Positions 1 to 6,093 of a stretch of 43,224 bases of DNA are shown piece after piece. The DNA is from Cupriavidus pauculus (GTDB lineage: Bacteria > Pseudomonadota > Gammaproteobacteria > Burkholderiales > Burkholderiaceae): NCBI RefSeq assembly GCF_008801835.1, contig NZ_VZOW01000043.1:1-43224 (forward strand). Direction: 5' to 3'. The position numbers and the translations under genes are program-made. The notes below the pieces were generated by a model, which was given only the letters and a program-made list of their open reading frames with translations, had not been told where the DNA came from and searched no databases. Position 1 is the first letter of the stretch. The number at the start of each line of letters is the position of its first letter.

Positions 1-1389
1 ACGACGGCGCTCCGGCTCGGTCAGAATTTCGATGGGTTCCACGTAATGACTAGGCTTACTGATAGGCACAAGACTATCCCTTATTTTAAGAGAGTCCTTG
101 TGTCCTCAGATACGTGGGGCCGCTCCAATGTGACACCCGAGATGCTACGGGATGCCAGAGAGTCCGTTGAGAAGGCGAAGGCTGGCCCGCCGCGCCATAA
201 GTATGCGAGCATGAAGGCAAGCGAACTTGTTGCCGCGTTCATGAAAGCGAAGCGGGACGACTGGAAAGACGACCACCGCCGAAAGATGGAAACGGAACTG
301 GGTGCGTTCGTTGAGTTGATGGGCGACCCCGCGCTAGGGGAGTTAGACCGTCCCGCCATCGACCGATACCGCGACCTGCTGCGACAGTTGCCGGCGAACA
401 CTTACCTGGCACGCCGCAGGTTAGGAACGCACCTCTCGCTGCATGAATTGGCGGGGCAGGTTGCAAGTAAAGGCATGCCAACCATGGCCGCGACTACGGT
501 TGATGCTTACGTGCGGCGGCTATCCGAAATGTTCGGCTGGGCCGTGAAGTGCGACTACCTGACGAAGAACCCCGCGCTCGCCGCCGCACCGAAGCGGAAG
601 ACAACACGCGAGCAAGACGAGCGCGATGCGTTCACACCCGACGACCTAGCGCAAATTTTCGGTGCAGACTGGTATAAGACGGGGCGCGGGAGCCTGACCA
701 CCACTGGGAAGTATCAGACCTTCCAGCCGCACTATTACTGGCTGCCGCTTCTTGGCCTCTACACGGGCGCGCGCATCAACGAGTTGTGCCAGCTTTACCT
801 TGACGACGTGCGAGTGAGCGATGCCGGTGTTTGGTATCTGGATTTCAATCTGGATGGCGCTGACAAGTTGGATGCCGACGAGGCAAGCGACAAGTCTCTC
901 AAAACGGTAAATTCGAAGCGCCAAGTCCCACTGCATAGCGCCTTGTTGGAGCTTGGCTTTGTGCAATATGTCCAGGCGCTGCAGACCACTGAACACAAGC
1001 GCCTGTTCCCAGAATTAAAGCTGAGTAAGCAACGGGGCTATGGCAAGGCCGCGACCAGTTGGTTCAACGAGAGATACTTGGGCGAACGCCTGGGTATGAA
1101 ACGTGACGGGCGGAAGGTCTTCCACTCGTTCCGCCATACTTTGCTCACTGGAATGTATGCACTCCAACTGTCCGAGAAGACAGTTAATCAACTTTCCGGC
1201 CATGCTCGCGGCGCAACTATGTCCAGCACCCGCTACGGGAAGGACCAGCCCGCCGACGACTTGAAGCCCTATATTGATCGCCTGACGTTTAAAGGCCTCC
1301 CTGAGATTGCACCATTCGATGTAGCGGCAGGTTTGAACGCGCTTAAAGATGCGTTGGGGCGGAAGGTGAATGTGGGCGGCCACTTATGA
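1..1389 (+). CDS. Tyrosine site-specific integrase (5' end outside the window)
   Basis: Phage-type integrase that would insert and excise the element at a tRNA-Gly gene. The reading frame is open from base 1, with 15 sense codons before the first ATG at 46, so the true start probably lies upstream. Counting from that ATG: a SAM-like core-binding domain at about 50-180 and a catalytic domain at about 195-420. Catalytic residues are visible as Arg in GARINEL (about 243), the HSFRHT box (His 360, Arg 363), His in GHARG (386) and the nucleophile Tyr in STRYGKD (397). All are intact, so the enzyme looks active. It reads into the element, as expected when the intact tRNA lies just upstream of the window. 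Family assignment is firm; target site is inferred from the tRNA 3' end copy at 8468-8491. Confidence 0.93.
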   Translation, partial: TTALRLGQNFDGFHVMTRLTDRHKTIPYFKRVLVSSDTWGRSNVTPEMLRDARESVEKAKAGPPRHKYASMKASELVAAFMKAKRDDWKDDHRRKMETELGAFVELMGDPALGELDRPAIDRYRDLLRQLPANTYLARRRLGTHLSLHELAGQVASKGMPTMAATTVDAYVRRLSEMFGWAVKCDYLTKNPALAAAPKRKTTREQDERDAFTPDDLAQIFGADWYKTGRGSLTTTGKYQTFQPHYYWLPLLGLYTGARINELCQLYLDDVRVSDAGVWYLDFNLDGADKLDADEASDKSLKTVNSKRQVPLHSALLELGFVQYVQALQTTEHKRLFPELKLSKQRGYGKAATSWFNERYLGERLGMKRDGRKVFHSFRHTLLTGMYALQLSEKTVNQLSGHARGATMSSTRYGKDQPADDLKPYIDRLTFKGLPEIAPFDVAAGLNALKDALGRKVNVGGHL

Positions 1390-1515
1390 TTTCTCAATGC
1401 ATCCCAGTGTCGCGGAACAGGCAGAATAACTAGCTACTACCTCTTAGAACTACGACACCAGACCGGGCCCGGCCATGTTTATACTGCCAGGGGCCGAGAC
1501 CCGATCCGTCGATCC

Positions 1516-1854
1516 TTAGAGCTTGTTTTGCCCCAGTGCATTGTGGATAGCCGCGTTTAGCATGTTCTTCGTTCGGTCCAAGAATGTTGGAGCGACGAGG
1601 CTGCCATTCCCGACCTTCTTCAATTCCAGATAGTAAGTCGTTGCCGCCCAAGCCACGCTGCAAACAATGCCACCTGGCTGGCGGCCGCGGACCCAAATGC
1701 GCCCGAATTTGTCCCGTTCAACCGTGTGGATAGGTAGCGAGAACTCTGAGTGAAGAGCGGTGAGGCAAATTTGTTGACCGTCCGCCGTCTCCAGGCAGTG
1801 CTTAATTTCATCGACTAGCGACTGATAGTCGTTGTATTCGTTCTTCACAGTCAT
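1516..1854 (-). CDS. Small hypothetical protein of the element (112 aa)
   Basis: Function not recognised. The gene starts three bases after the stop of the neighbour at 1858-2169, so the two are almost certainly co-translated. No signal peptide or membrane segment is apparent. The middle (FGRIWVRGRQPGG, then a hydrophobic WAATTYYLEL stretch) parallels the middle of the upstream neighbour (GLIWLSCYQGSG), suggesting a small beta-rich domain shared by both. It converges with the integrase, with 126 bp between the two stops. That gap contains nothing I can name. Confidence 0.7.
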   Translation of the reverse strand: MTVKNEYNDYQSLVDEIKHCLETADGQQICLTALHSEFSLPIHTVERDKFGRIWVRGRQPGGIVCSVAWAATTYYLELKKVGNGSLVAPTFLDRTKNMLNAAIHNALGQNKL

Positions 1855-1857
1855 CTC

Positions 1858-2169
1858 TTATACTGACGCGGGCGATGCCGCAGTGAACTGGATTTCGTAG
1901 CCTTGCTTGTGGCCCACAAATACGTCGAAGATCCAGCCATTCACCTGCCAGGGAAACTGCACGTTATCCAATCGGTCGCCTGAGCCTTGATAGCACGACA
2001 GCCAGATCAGGCCTTCCTGGTCAAAATGGACGCCTGTGAGGAAGTAGGACATCGTTTTGTCCTTAGTGCTGATGGCGCGAATGCTGCAGTTTGGCGTGCC
2101 AAGCTGCATTTCCCTTAGGCGGCGCTTGAGCGAAGAATAGAGCGCGGAATTGACGTCCCTCAGACCCAT
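1858..2169 (-). CDS. Small hypothetical protein of the element (103 aa)
   Basis: Function not recognised. The ATG at 2169 is preceded by a good ribosome-binding site (AAGGAG, about 6 bases upstream). The N-terminal 35 residues are basic and may be helical (SLKRRLREM). The C-terminal two thirds (DQEGLIWLSCYQGSG, then a WIFDVF stretch) resembles the protein encoded immediately downstream, so the pair may be diverged paralogues or subunits of one complex. It is second of three tightly spaced minus-strand genes, after the lipoprotein at 2207-2617. Confidence 0.7.
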   Translation of the reverse strand: MGLRDVNSALYSSLKRRLREMQLGTPNCSIRAISTKDKTMSYFLTGVHFDQEGLIWLSCYQGSGDRLDNVQFPWQVNGWIFDVFVGHKQGYEIQFTAASPASV

Positions 2170-2176
2170 ACGGGCT

Positions 2177-2635
2177 CCTTATAGAAGGGTTGTGAATATG
2201 CCTGCATCAGGCGCAGGCAGTCGAATCGTTGATCGCCTTGAGCACCGTGTCGATGCGATCCTTCCACATCGAGCTGCCGTAGTAGCTGTAGCCCTTGAAG
2301 TCGATGGCGCTGGCACCCATCGCCTGGATGTCGACGACCATGTAGACCGAGCGCATCTGAGGACCGAAGGCCGTCTCAGAGATCGTGATCTTGGTGCGAT
2401 CAGGCGACAGCACCACGTTGCCCACTGGCTGGCATTCCCCAGCATAGGCAGCGATGTTGGCGTAGGCCTGGTCGATCGACTTCTGGATGCGCTGCTCCCG
2501 CCGCAGGTTCTCAGGCTGACGCACGTCGGCATTGGTCGTTGTGGTGAAGGCAGGCGCGCAAGCCGACAACCCGATGACCAAAGGCACAGCACCAAAACAC
2601 AAGCTCAAACGTTTCATCAGAATCCTTCTATAAGG
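2177..2635. repeat. 12-bp inverted repeat flanking the lipoprotein gene
   Basis: CCTTATAGAAGG at 2177-2188 and its exact reverse complement CCTTCTATAAGG at 2624-2635 bracket the lipoprotein gene. Each copy lies in the leader of a minus-strand gene (1858-2169 and 2207-2617). The right copy is part of a longer match to the divergent promoter at 5226-5280, where CTATAAGGTT recurs. They may be binding sites of an element-encoded regulator or the ends of a small cassette. Confidence 0.5.
2207..2617 (-). CDS. Small lipoprotein, unknown function (136 aa)
   Basis: The N-terminus (MKRLSLCFGAVPLVIGLSAC) is a lipoprotein signal peptide with a lipobox ending at Cys 20, so the mature protein should be lipid-anchored, probably in the outer membrane. 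The ATG at 2617 is chosen because AGAAGGA lies 7 bases upstream; the frame is open nine codons further, but that start has no ribosome site. The mature part of about 116 residues has two further cysteines (GECQP and near the C-terminus, STACA) that could form a disulfide. I do not recognise a family. Such lipoproteins are common cargo of phage-like elements and can act in surface or superinfection exclusion; that is only a suggestion. A 12-bp inverted repeat flanks the gene. Confidence 0.7.
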   Translation of the reverse strand: MKRLSLCFGAVPLVIGLSACAPAFTTTTNADVRQPENLRREQRIQKSIDQAYANIAAYAGECQPVGNVVLSPDRTKITISETAFGPQMRSVYMVVDIQAMGASAIDFKGYSYYGSSMWKDRIDTVLKAINDSTACA

Positions 2636-2724
2636 TTTCGTCAAAAAACCTGCCCGTTAATGATTGGTGTGGATTCGCGGAAGTCGTTTTTTTCTAAGAC
2701 TCCTGCCCTGTCCAACCTGGCAAC

Positions 2725-2784
2725 GTAAGTCATTGATGACTTACTGTAAGACGGAAAGGCAAGGCACCAGCCTTCCCTTTCCGC
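2725..2784. terminator. Two adjacent hairpins, possible transcription end
   Basis: GTAAGTCAT-TG-ATGACTTAC (2725-2744) is a perfect inverted repeat with a 2-base centre. It is followed by a 13-bp stem with one mismatch (2752-2764 with 2772-2784, CGGAAAGG paired with CCTTTCCG at the base). They lie just after the stop of the minus-strand gene 2790-2969 and upstream of the lipoprotein gene. No clear U-tract follows, so intrinsic termination is uncertain. They may be mRNA-stability or single-strand DNA structures. Confidence 0.4.
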
Positions 2785-2789
2785 CCTAC

Positions 2790-2969
2790 TTACATGCCTT
2801 CGCTGATGCAGGCGTTTCCGTAGCCGCGACCGTCAACCATCATGACGAACCGGCGACCGGCAGCAGTGATGCCTACATTGATGATGGCGTGGGAAATGCG
2901 GATGGGTTCTTCTACAAGATCGGCGTCTTCCAGATAGTCAGCGGCTTGCTCGATGGTCAGTTGTTGCAT
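2790..2969 (-). CDS. Small ORF, 59 aa, with a strong ribosome-binding site
   Basis: A 59-codon ORF that a length filter would miss. The protein begins MQQLTIEQAADYLEDADLVE and ends NACISEGM. The ATG at 2969 is preceded by AAGGAGA with 5 bases of spacing. The first 15 residues resemble the opening helix-turn-helix of small DNA-binding proteins (LTIEQAADYL is the usual start of excisionase/MerR-like winged helices), but the rest does not continue as a clear HTH, so the assignment is open. No membrane segment. It lies between a strong hairpin (2990-3018) and a second hairpin pair (2725-2784). Confidence 0.6.
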   Translation of the reverse strand: MQQLTIEQAADYLEDADLVEEPIRISHAIINVGITAAGRRFVMMVDGRGYGNACISEGM

Positions 2970-2989
2970 TGATTTCTCCTTACCAGGGG

Positions 2990-3018
2990 TGAGGGCGGCG
3001 AAAGTCCCGCCGCCCTCA
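2990..3018. repeat. Strong 11-bp GC hairpin
   Basis: TGAGGGCGGCG (2990-3000), a 7-base loop and CGCCGCCCTCA (3008-3018) form a perfect stem in the leader of the 59-aa gene. It has no U-tract on either strand. It may be a processing or attenuation structure, or a single-strand DNA signal of the replication module. Confidence 0.5.
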
Positions 3019-3077
3019 TGCGGGTGAGATTGGTTGCTTTGGCAATGTAGTGCGTTGCCTTAGACGTTGCGCTGAGT

Positions 3078-3275
3078 CTAACGCTCATACATAGAGAAGC
3101 CATTCTCAGTGCCGTGCGCATCGCGGTCAACTCGCGATGCTCGCTTCCCTACCATCGCAGGGGGAGATTGGACATGGTATGAGCGGCATGTGGTTGGCAT
3201 TGCTAGTTGATAGTTATTAGGTTTCTCCCCGCAAACCCTTATGGGTTCGTGAATGCACCCGGATTTTTTGTTCAT
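3078..3275 (-). CDS. Possible small protein (65 aa) overlapping the Rep stop
   Basis: The ATG overlaps the stop of the upstream replication-initiator gene (ATGA), a layout typical of translational coupling and the main argument that this is a gene. The product is basic with four cysteines or histidines near the N-terminus and no recognisable domain. There is no obvious independent ribosome-binding site. It could equally be a chance frame in a structured intergenic region; if it is not coding, 2970-3271 holds only the hairpin at 2990-3018. Confidence 0.3.
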   Translation of the reverse strand: MNKKSGCIHEPIRVCGEKPNNYQLAMPTTCRSYHVQSPPAMVGKRASRVDRDAHGTENGFSMYER

Positions 3276-4216
3276 TTTTGTGCGAAGAACAGGCCGGACA
3301 GGCCCAAGAGCGAACGGCGCACCTTGCGGTTCAAGTCATGGTCCGCTACCACGTGGCTAGATTGCTTCCGGTCTACCAGCTTGCGAGGCAGGTCCTTTTG
3401 CCGGTCCCGACGATATGCACGCCAACCCAACGGCCAGCTAGTAACGCTTCCATTGTGGCTTTCCCAGAGGTCGCGCACTGCACAGGCGGCAAACGGGTTC
3501 ATGCCCTCTACGATCTGGTCTAGTGGCTTGATGTCGCCAAAGCGCAAGTATTCCGACAGGTCTTCGAATCGGTAGCCGTTCAGGGAAGCAAGGTCGGTAA
3601 GGCCGCACGCAGCCAGCCTCGCGCCTTGCATGGTAAATTCCGCCCTAGCCCGCTGTTCACTGCTCGGGAGCGACGCGCCGCCCTTGTCTGTGCGCTTGAA
3701 GTAGACTTGCCAATAAAGGTCGTCGCCCTTGTTTCCAATGCGCAGGTTCAATGCGGGGTCTAGCTCGGCTGGCCCAAGATACAGGTTTCGCCGTGTGGCG
3801 GGGTCATACTGGCGCGGATTGCCACGTGCAATGATTGACGCCTGCAACTGCTTGGTAAGGTCGATGAGGGCCGGCGCCCCCTTCTGCTCCCTCGCGTAGA
3901 AGTCCACCGCAATCTCAATGGCATGAAGCTGCGGCTGAGCGACTAAGGGCTTAGCTTGCGCCAGCGCAGCCATGATGCGGTCAAGTTCGGCGTAGCTGTT
4001 GGCAGGCCCATCATGAAGACGAATTCGAAACACGCAGGTCACCCCACCCGGCCCTGCATTGACCGGCTCTACCCAAATTTCATTTGCCTTATCAGGTAGG
4101 TCGAGAATGCGCCGCAGGTCTTGCTGTATCCATTGATGCTGGGTGGGCGCTGCTGTCGTGATTTCGACTTCGATCCAGTCGACGACAGCTTTAGCTTTGA
4201 AGGCACTATAATCCAT
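3272..4216 (-). CDS. Probable replication initiation protein of the element (314 aa)
   Basis: Likely a Rep protein that nicks an origin to start rolling-circle-type replication of the excised element. The N-terminus (VVDWIEVEIT), the central acidic/hydrophobic strand (HAIEIAVDFYAR, about residues 104-115) and the pattern NKGDDLYWQVYFKRTDKGG followed by RARAEF (about 165-195) resemble replication initiation factors of filamentous phages and related plasmids (RstA/Rep_trans type). I see no unmistakable HUH pair, so confidence is moderate. About 314 residues suits this family. The gene is third in a minus-strand operon after the RHH gene and a 142-aa unknown. A terminator-shaped hairpin lies in its leader, pointing the opposite way. 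Confidence 0.5.
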   Translation of the reverse strand: MDYSAFKAKAVVDWIEVEITTAAPTQHQWIQQDLRRILDLPDKANEIWVEPVNAGPGGVTCVFRIRLHDGPANSYAELDRIMAALAQAKPLVAQPQLHAIEIAVDFYAREQKGAPALIDLTKQLQASIIARGNPRQYDPATRRNLYLGPAELDPALNLRIGNKGDDLYWQVYFKRTDKGGASLPSSEQRARAEFTMQGARLAACGLTDLASLNGYRFEDLSEYLRFGDIKPLDQIVEGMNPFAACAVRDLWESHNGSVTSWPLGWRAYRRDRQKDLPRKLVDRKQSSHVVADHDLNRKVRRSLLGLSGLFFAQK

Positions 4217-4264
4217 CAGACGTTCATTTAGCCGCCACAGGTCTACGCCTGTTGGCGGTTTTTT
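4184..4264 (+). promoter_or_regulatory. Candidate antisense RNA unit in the rep leader
   Basis: On the plus strand a perfect -10 box TATAAT (4207-4212) sits inside the first codons of rep. About 20 bases further is a strong intrinsic terminator: CCGCCACAGG (4232-4241), a 6-base loop, CCTG plus TGGCGG with one bulged base (4248-4258), then six T (4259-4264). Both point away from the flanking minus-strand genes. The -35 region is poor (GACAGC at 4184-4189). If transcribed, this would make an RNA of about 45 nt antisense to the rep leader, like countertranscribed RNAs that control plasmid copy number. The terminator shape is seen; the RNA is inferred. Confidence 0.4.
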
Positions 4265-4273
4265 GTTTGTTGG

Positions 4274-4702
4274 TCAGTGTCTGGCCCACATTGCAACATC
4301 GTGCCGCGACTCTTGCTGCCAAGTTGGCAACGCCTTCGCCACAATCGCACTTGGCAACGCAGGGGTTCCCGGCGTGGTCAGCGCCCACACCTTCTTCACC
4401 TTCCAGAACCGCATGTCAGCAGGGTCAAGCTCGACCGTCTTGGCCTGTAGCCCAATTCCTGGCCTCGCATCGGGACGCTTGGCCCTCACTTCGGCGACGA
4501 AAATCAGAATGTCAGCCTTCGTGTAGCCAGGACGCCAAGCAAGGCCATCGTGATACCGGCAGGCAGGGACCAGCCGAAGCCCTTCAATGCTGGTCTTACC
4601 CCGACGCATGTCCGCGAGGCAGTCATCCCATGCGACGATGGGACCAAGGAGGCGGCGCAGGGCATATGCAACTTCAGAACTAGGCAGAACAAGGGCGCGC
4701 AT
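4274..4702 (-). CDS. Hypothetical protein of the element (142 aa)
   Basis: Function not recognised. The ATG at 4702 is chosen because GAGGTGA lies just upstream and it follows the RHH gene stop by 5 bases; the frame is open 23 codons further. Soluble, no signal peptide or membrane segment. The centre (KADILIFVAEVRAKRP) looks like an alpha/beta segment with a conserved-looking acidic residue, and several tryptophans are spread along the chain. Its position between a ribbon-helix-helix gene and rep suggests a role in replication, maintenance or its control, by context only. Confidence 0.6.
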   Translation of the reverse strand: MRALVLPSSEVAYALRRLLGPIVAWDDCLADMRRGKTSIEGLRLVPACRYHDGLAWRPGYTKADILIFVAEVRAKRPDARPGIGLQAKTVELDPADMRFWKVKKVWALTTPGTPALPSAIVAKALPTWQQESRHDVAMWARH

Positions 4703-4707
4703 GCCTG

Positions 4708-5178
4708 TCACCTCTTCACAGGAGAGGCGAAGGCCATATGCAAGCCTTCCCGGAGACCGTTGCGAATCCAAACACAGTCCTGGCCTGCATCATCCACACC
4801 GAACCCTACAGCGAACCCGCCGAAGTCAGACCAGCCCTCAACGGTGGCGGCGTTCAGAATCTCGTCTAGCTGCTTGTCATTGAGCATTCCACTGTTGCGC
4901 ATGAGCGTGTGGCGTTCCATCACCTCCAGTTGTGCACCACGGTCATCGGGAAACAGAGCATGCTGCACGAGCGCCGACATTGCGGCCTCTCGAATTGAGG
5001 CGGTCAGGTTAGAGCCGTCATCAGCGGCGTCAACGACCGCCCTGCACCACTCCTGCCAACTCTTCGCCGTGCGTTGCGCTAGCCAGTCAATTGCCCGCCA
5101 CGTTGGGGTATCAAGTTTCACCGGCATGCGCCTCCCATCGCCCAGCGGAAGCATGCGTCCGACCACATCAACCATCAT
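4708..5178 (-). CDS. Ribbon-helix-helix domain protein (156 aa)
   Basis: The N-terminal segment (residues about 16-52: RMPVKLDTPTWRAIDWLAQR then SWQEWCRAVV) fits a short beta strand followed by two helices, the ribbon-helix-helix fold of small DNA-binding repressors (RHH_4-like). The rest of about 100 residues is unrecognised and could be an effector or oligomerisation domain. The first two codons are both ATG (5178 and 5175); GGGAG upstream is better spaced for the second. The gene starts a minus-strand operon and faces the serine recombinase across a 120-bp divergent promoter with inverted repeats, so it may be the element's autoregulator. Confidence 0.6.
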   Translation of the reverse strand: MMVDVVGRMLPLGDGRRMPVKLDTPTWRAIDWLAQRTAKSWQEWCRAVVDAADDGSNLTASIREAAMSALVQHALFPDDRGAQLEVMERHTLMRNSGMLNDKQLDEILNAATVEGWSDFGGFAVGFGVDDAGQDCVWIRNGLREGLHMAFASPVKR

Positions 5179-5225
5179 TCACTCCCTCAAGTATGCCGTT
5201 CACCACATCGTATCAATCGATTCAC

Positions 5226-5280
5226 TTGCTTACTATAAGGTTCGAATATATATTTGTCATATCTAAACGGTCATTTAGAT
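5226..5280. promoter_or_regulatory. Overlapping divergent promoters with an inverted-repeat operator
   Basis: Plus strand: TTGCTT (5226-5231), 17 bp, TATATT (5249-5254), driving the recombinase at 5301. Minus strand: ATGACA (5260-5255), 17 bp, TATAGT (5237-5232), driving the RHH operon. The two promoters overlap face to face, so they should compete. An inverted repeat ATCTAAA-6-TTTAGAT (5261-5280) lies at the expected plus-strand transcription start and directly behind the minus-strand -35, a good site for a repressor acting on both. Boxes and spacings are read directly; activity is inferred. Confidence 0.6.
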
Positions 5281-5300
5281 ACGATAAATTAGAGGAAAGC

Positions 5301-5963
5301 ATGCGACAGGCGGTCATCTATCGACGGGTTAGCACCAGTGAGCAAGGCAAGAGTGGGCTTGGCCTTGAGGGTCAGGCCGAAGCAATCGCCCGATTCTGCG
5401 CCGCAGAGGGTTTTGAGGCCATTGAGGGGTTCCAAGACGTGGCGAGCGGCAAGCTGCCCATAGAAGCCCGCCCCGGTCTGGCCGCCGCGCTCGATAAGGC
5501 CCGCAAGCTACGTTGCCCCATCATCGTCAGTAAGCTGGACCGTCTAAGCCGTGACGTAGCATTCATTAGCGGCCTGATGGCACGTAATGTGCCGTTCATC
5601 GTGGCGGAGCTTGGCGCAGATACGGATCCCTTCGTGCTGCATCTGTATGCTGCCCTTTCAGAGAAGGAGCGCCGCATGATAGGCGACCGAACTAGAAGCG
5701 CCCTAGCTGCAAAGAAGGCCGCTGGCGCCACGCTAGGAAACCGCACTAACCTCGCCGAAGCCCGAACAAGAGCAAGCGAAGCGAAGAGAGCACTCGCTGC
5801 CGCTTTCGCCGCTCGCGTGCGGCCCGAAATTGAGCGCATGCGGGAGGCAGGCGCTAGCCTAAGCAAGATTGCCGACCGGTTGAATGAACTGCAAGTGCCG
5901 ACGTCCCGTAGCGGCACCTGGACAGCAACCACCGTCAAGCGCGTGCTAATGGCGGCCACGTGA
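5301..5963 (+). CDS. Serine recombinase (resolvase/invertase family), 220 aa
   Basis: Small serine recombinase that would resolve, invert or integrate DNA through a 5'-phosphoserine link. The catalytic domain starts at residue 1 (AVIYRRVSTSEQ) with nucleophile Ser 11. The family motifs KLDRLSRD (about 75-82) and EKERRMIGDRT (about 124-134) are present. The C-terminus (GASLSKIADRLNELQVPTSR) is a helix-turn-helix for DNA binding. The ATG at 5301 has AGAGGAAAG 7 bases upstream. The open frame extends to 5091, but that crosses the promoter and the RHH gene. It is the only clear plus-strand gene between the integrase and the right end of the element. Confidence 0.92.
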   Translation: MRQAVIYRRVSTSEQGKSGLGLEGQAEAIARFCAAEGFEAIEGFQDVASGKLPIEARPGLAAALDKARKLRCPIIVSKLDRLSRDVAFISGLMARNVPFIVAELGADTDPFVLHLYAALSEKERRMIGDRTRSALAAKKAAGATLGNRTNLAEARTRASEAKRALAAAFAARVRPEIERMREAGASLSKIADRLNELQVPTSRSGTWTATTVKRVLMAAT

Positions 5964-6018
5964 TTAGAAAGTGCGTTGACGCCGCGCTAAAGCGACCCGC
6001 ATACAACAGGAGGTCTAA

Positions 6019-6093
6019 GTGAGTGTTATTCACACCAACCATATCCACCGTTTGCAACGCTACCTTCAGCCGATCACAGTGATGAGGGGCTAG
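6019..6093 (+). CDS. 24-codon ORF behind a perfect ribosome-binding site; possible gene remnant
   Basis: AGGAGGT (6008-6014) precedes a GTG codon at 6019 by the ideal distance and opens a 24-residue frame (begins MSVIHTNHIHRLQRYL) that stops at 6093, inside the last codon of the convergent RT gene. A consensus Shine-Dalgarno this good with so short a product suggests either a micropeptide or the 5' end of an element gene whose remainder was replaced when the RT cargo was inserted. No function recognised. Confidence 0.35.
   Translation: MSVIHTNHIHRLQRYLQPITVMRG

Noticed and set aside
2150..2728. 192-aa plus-strand ORF over the lipoprotein gene
   Set aside because: Arg/His/Asp-rich shadow of the minus-strand lipoprotein, which has a clean signal peptide and ribosome site.
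2664..2972. 102-aa plus-strand ORF
   Set aside because: It is antisense to the small minus-strand gene 2790-2969, which has a strong ribosome site; the plus frame has none and a low-complexity, implausible product.
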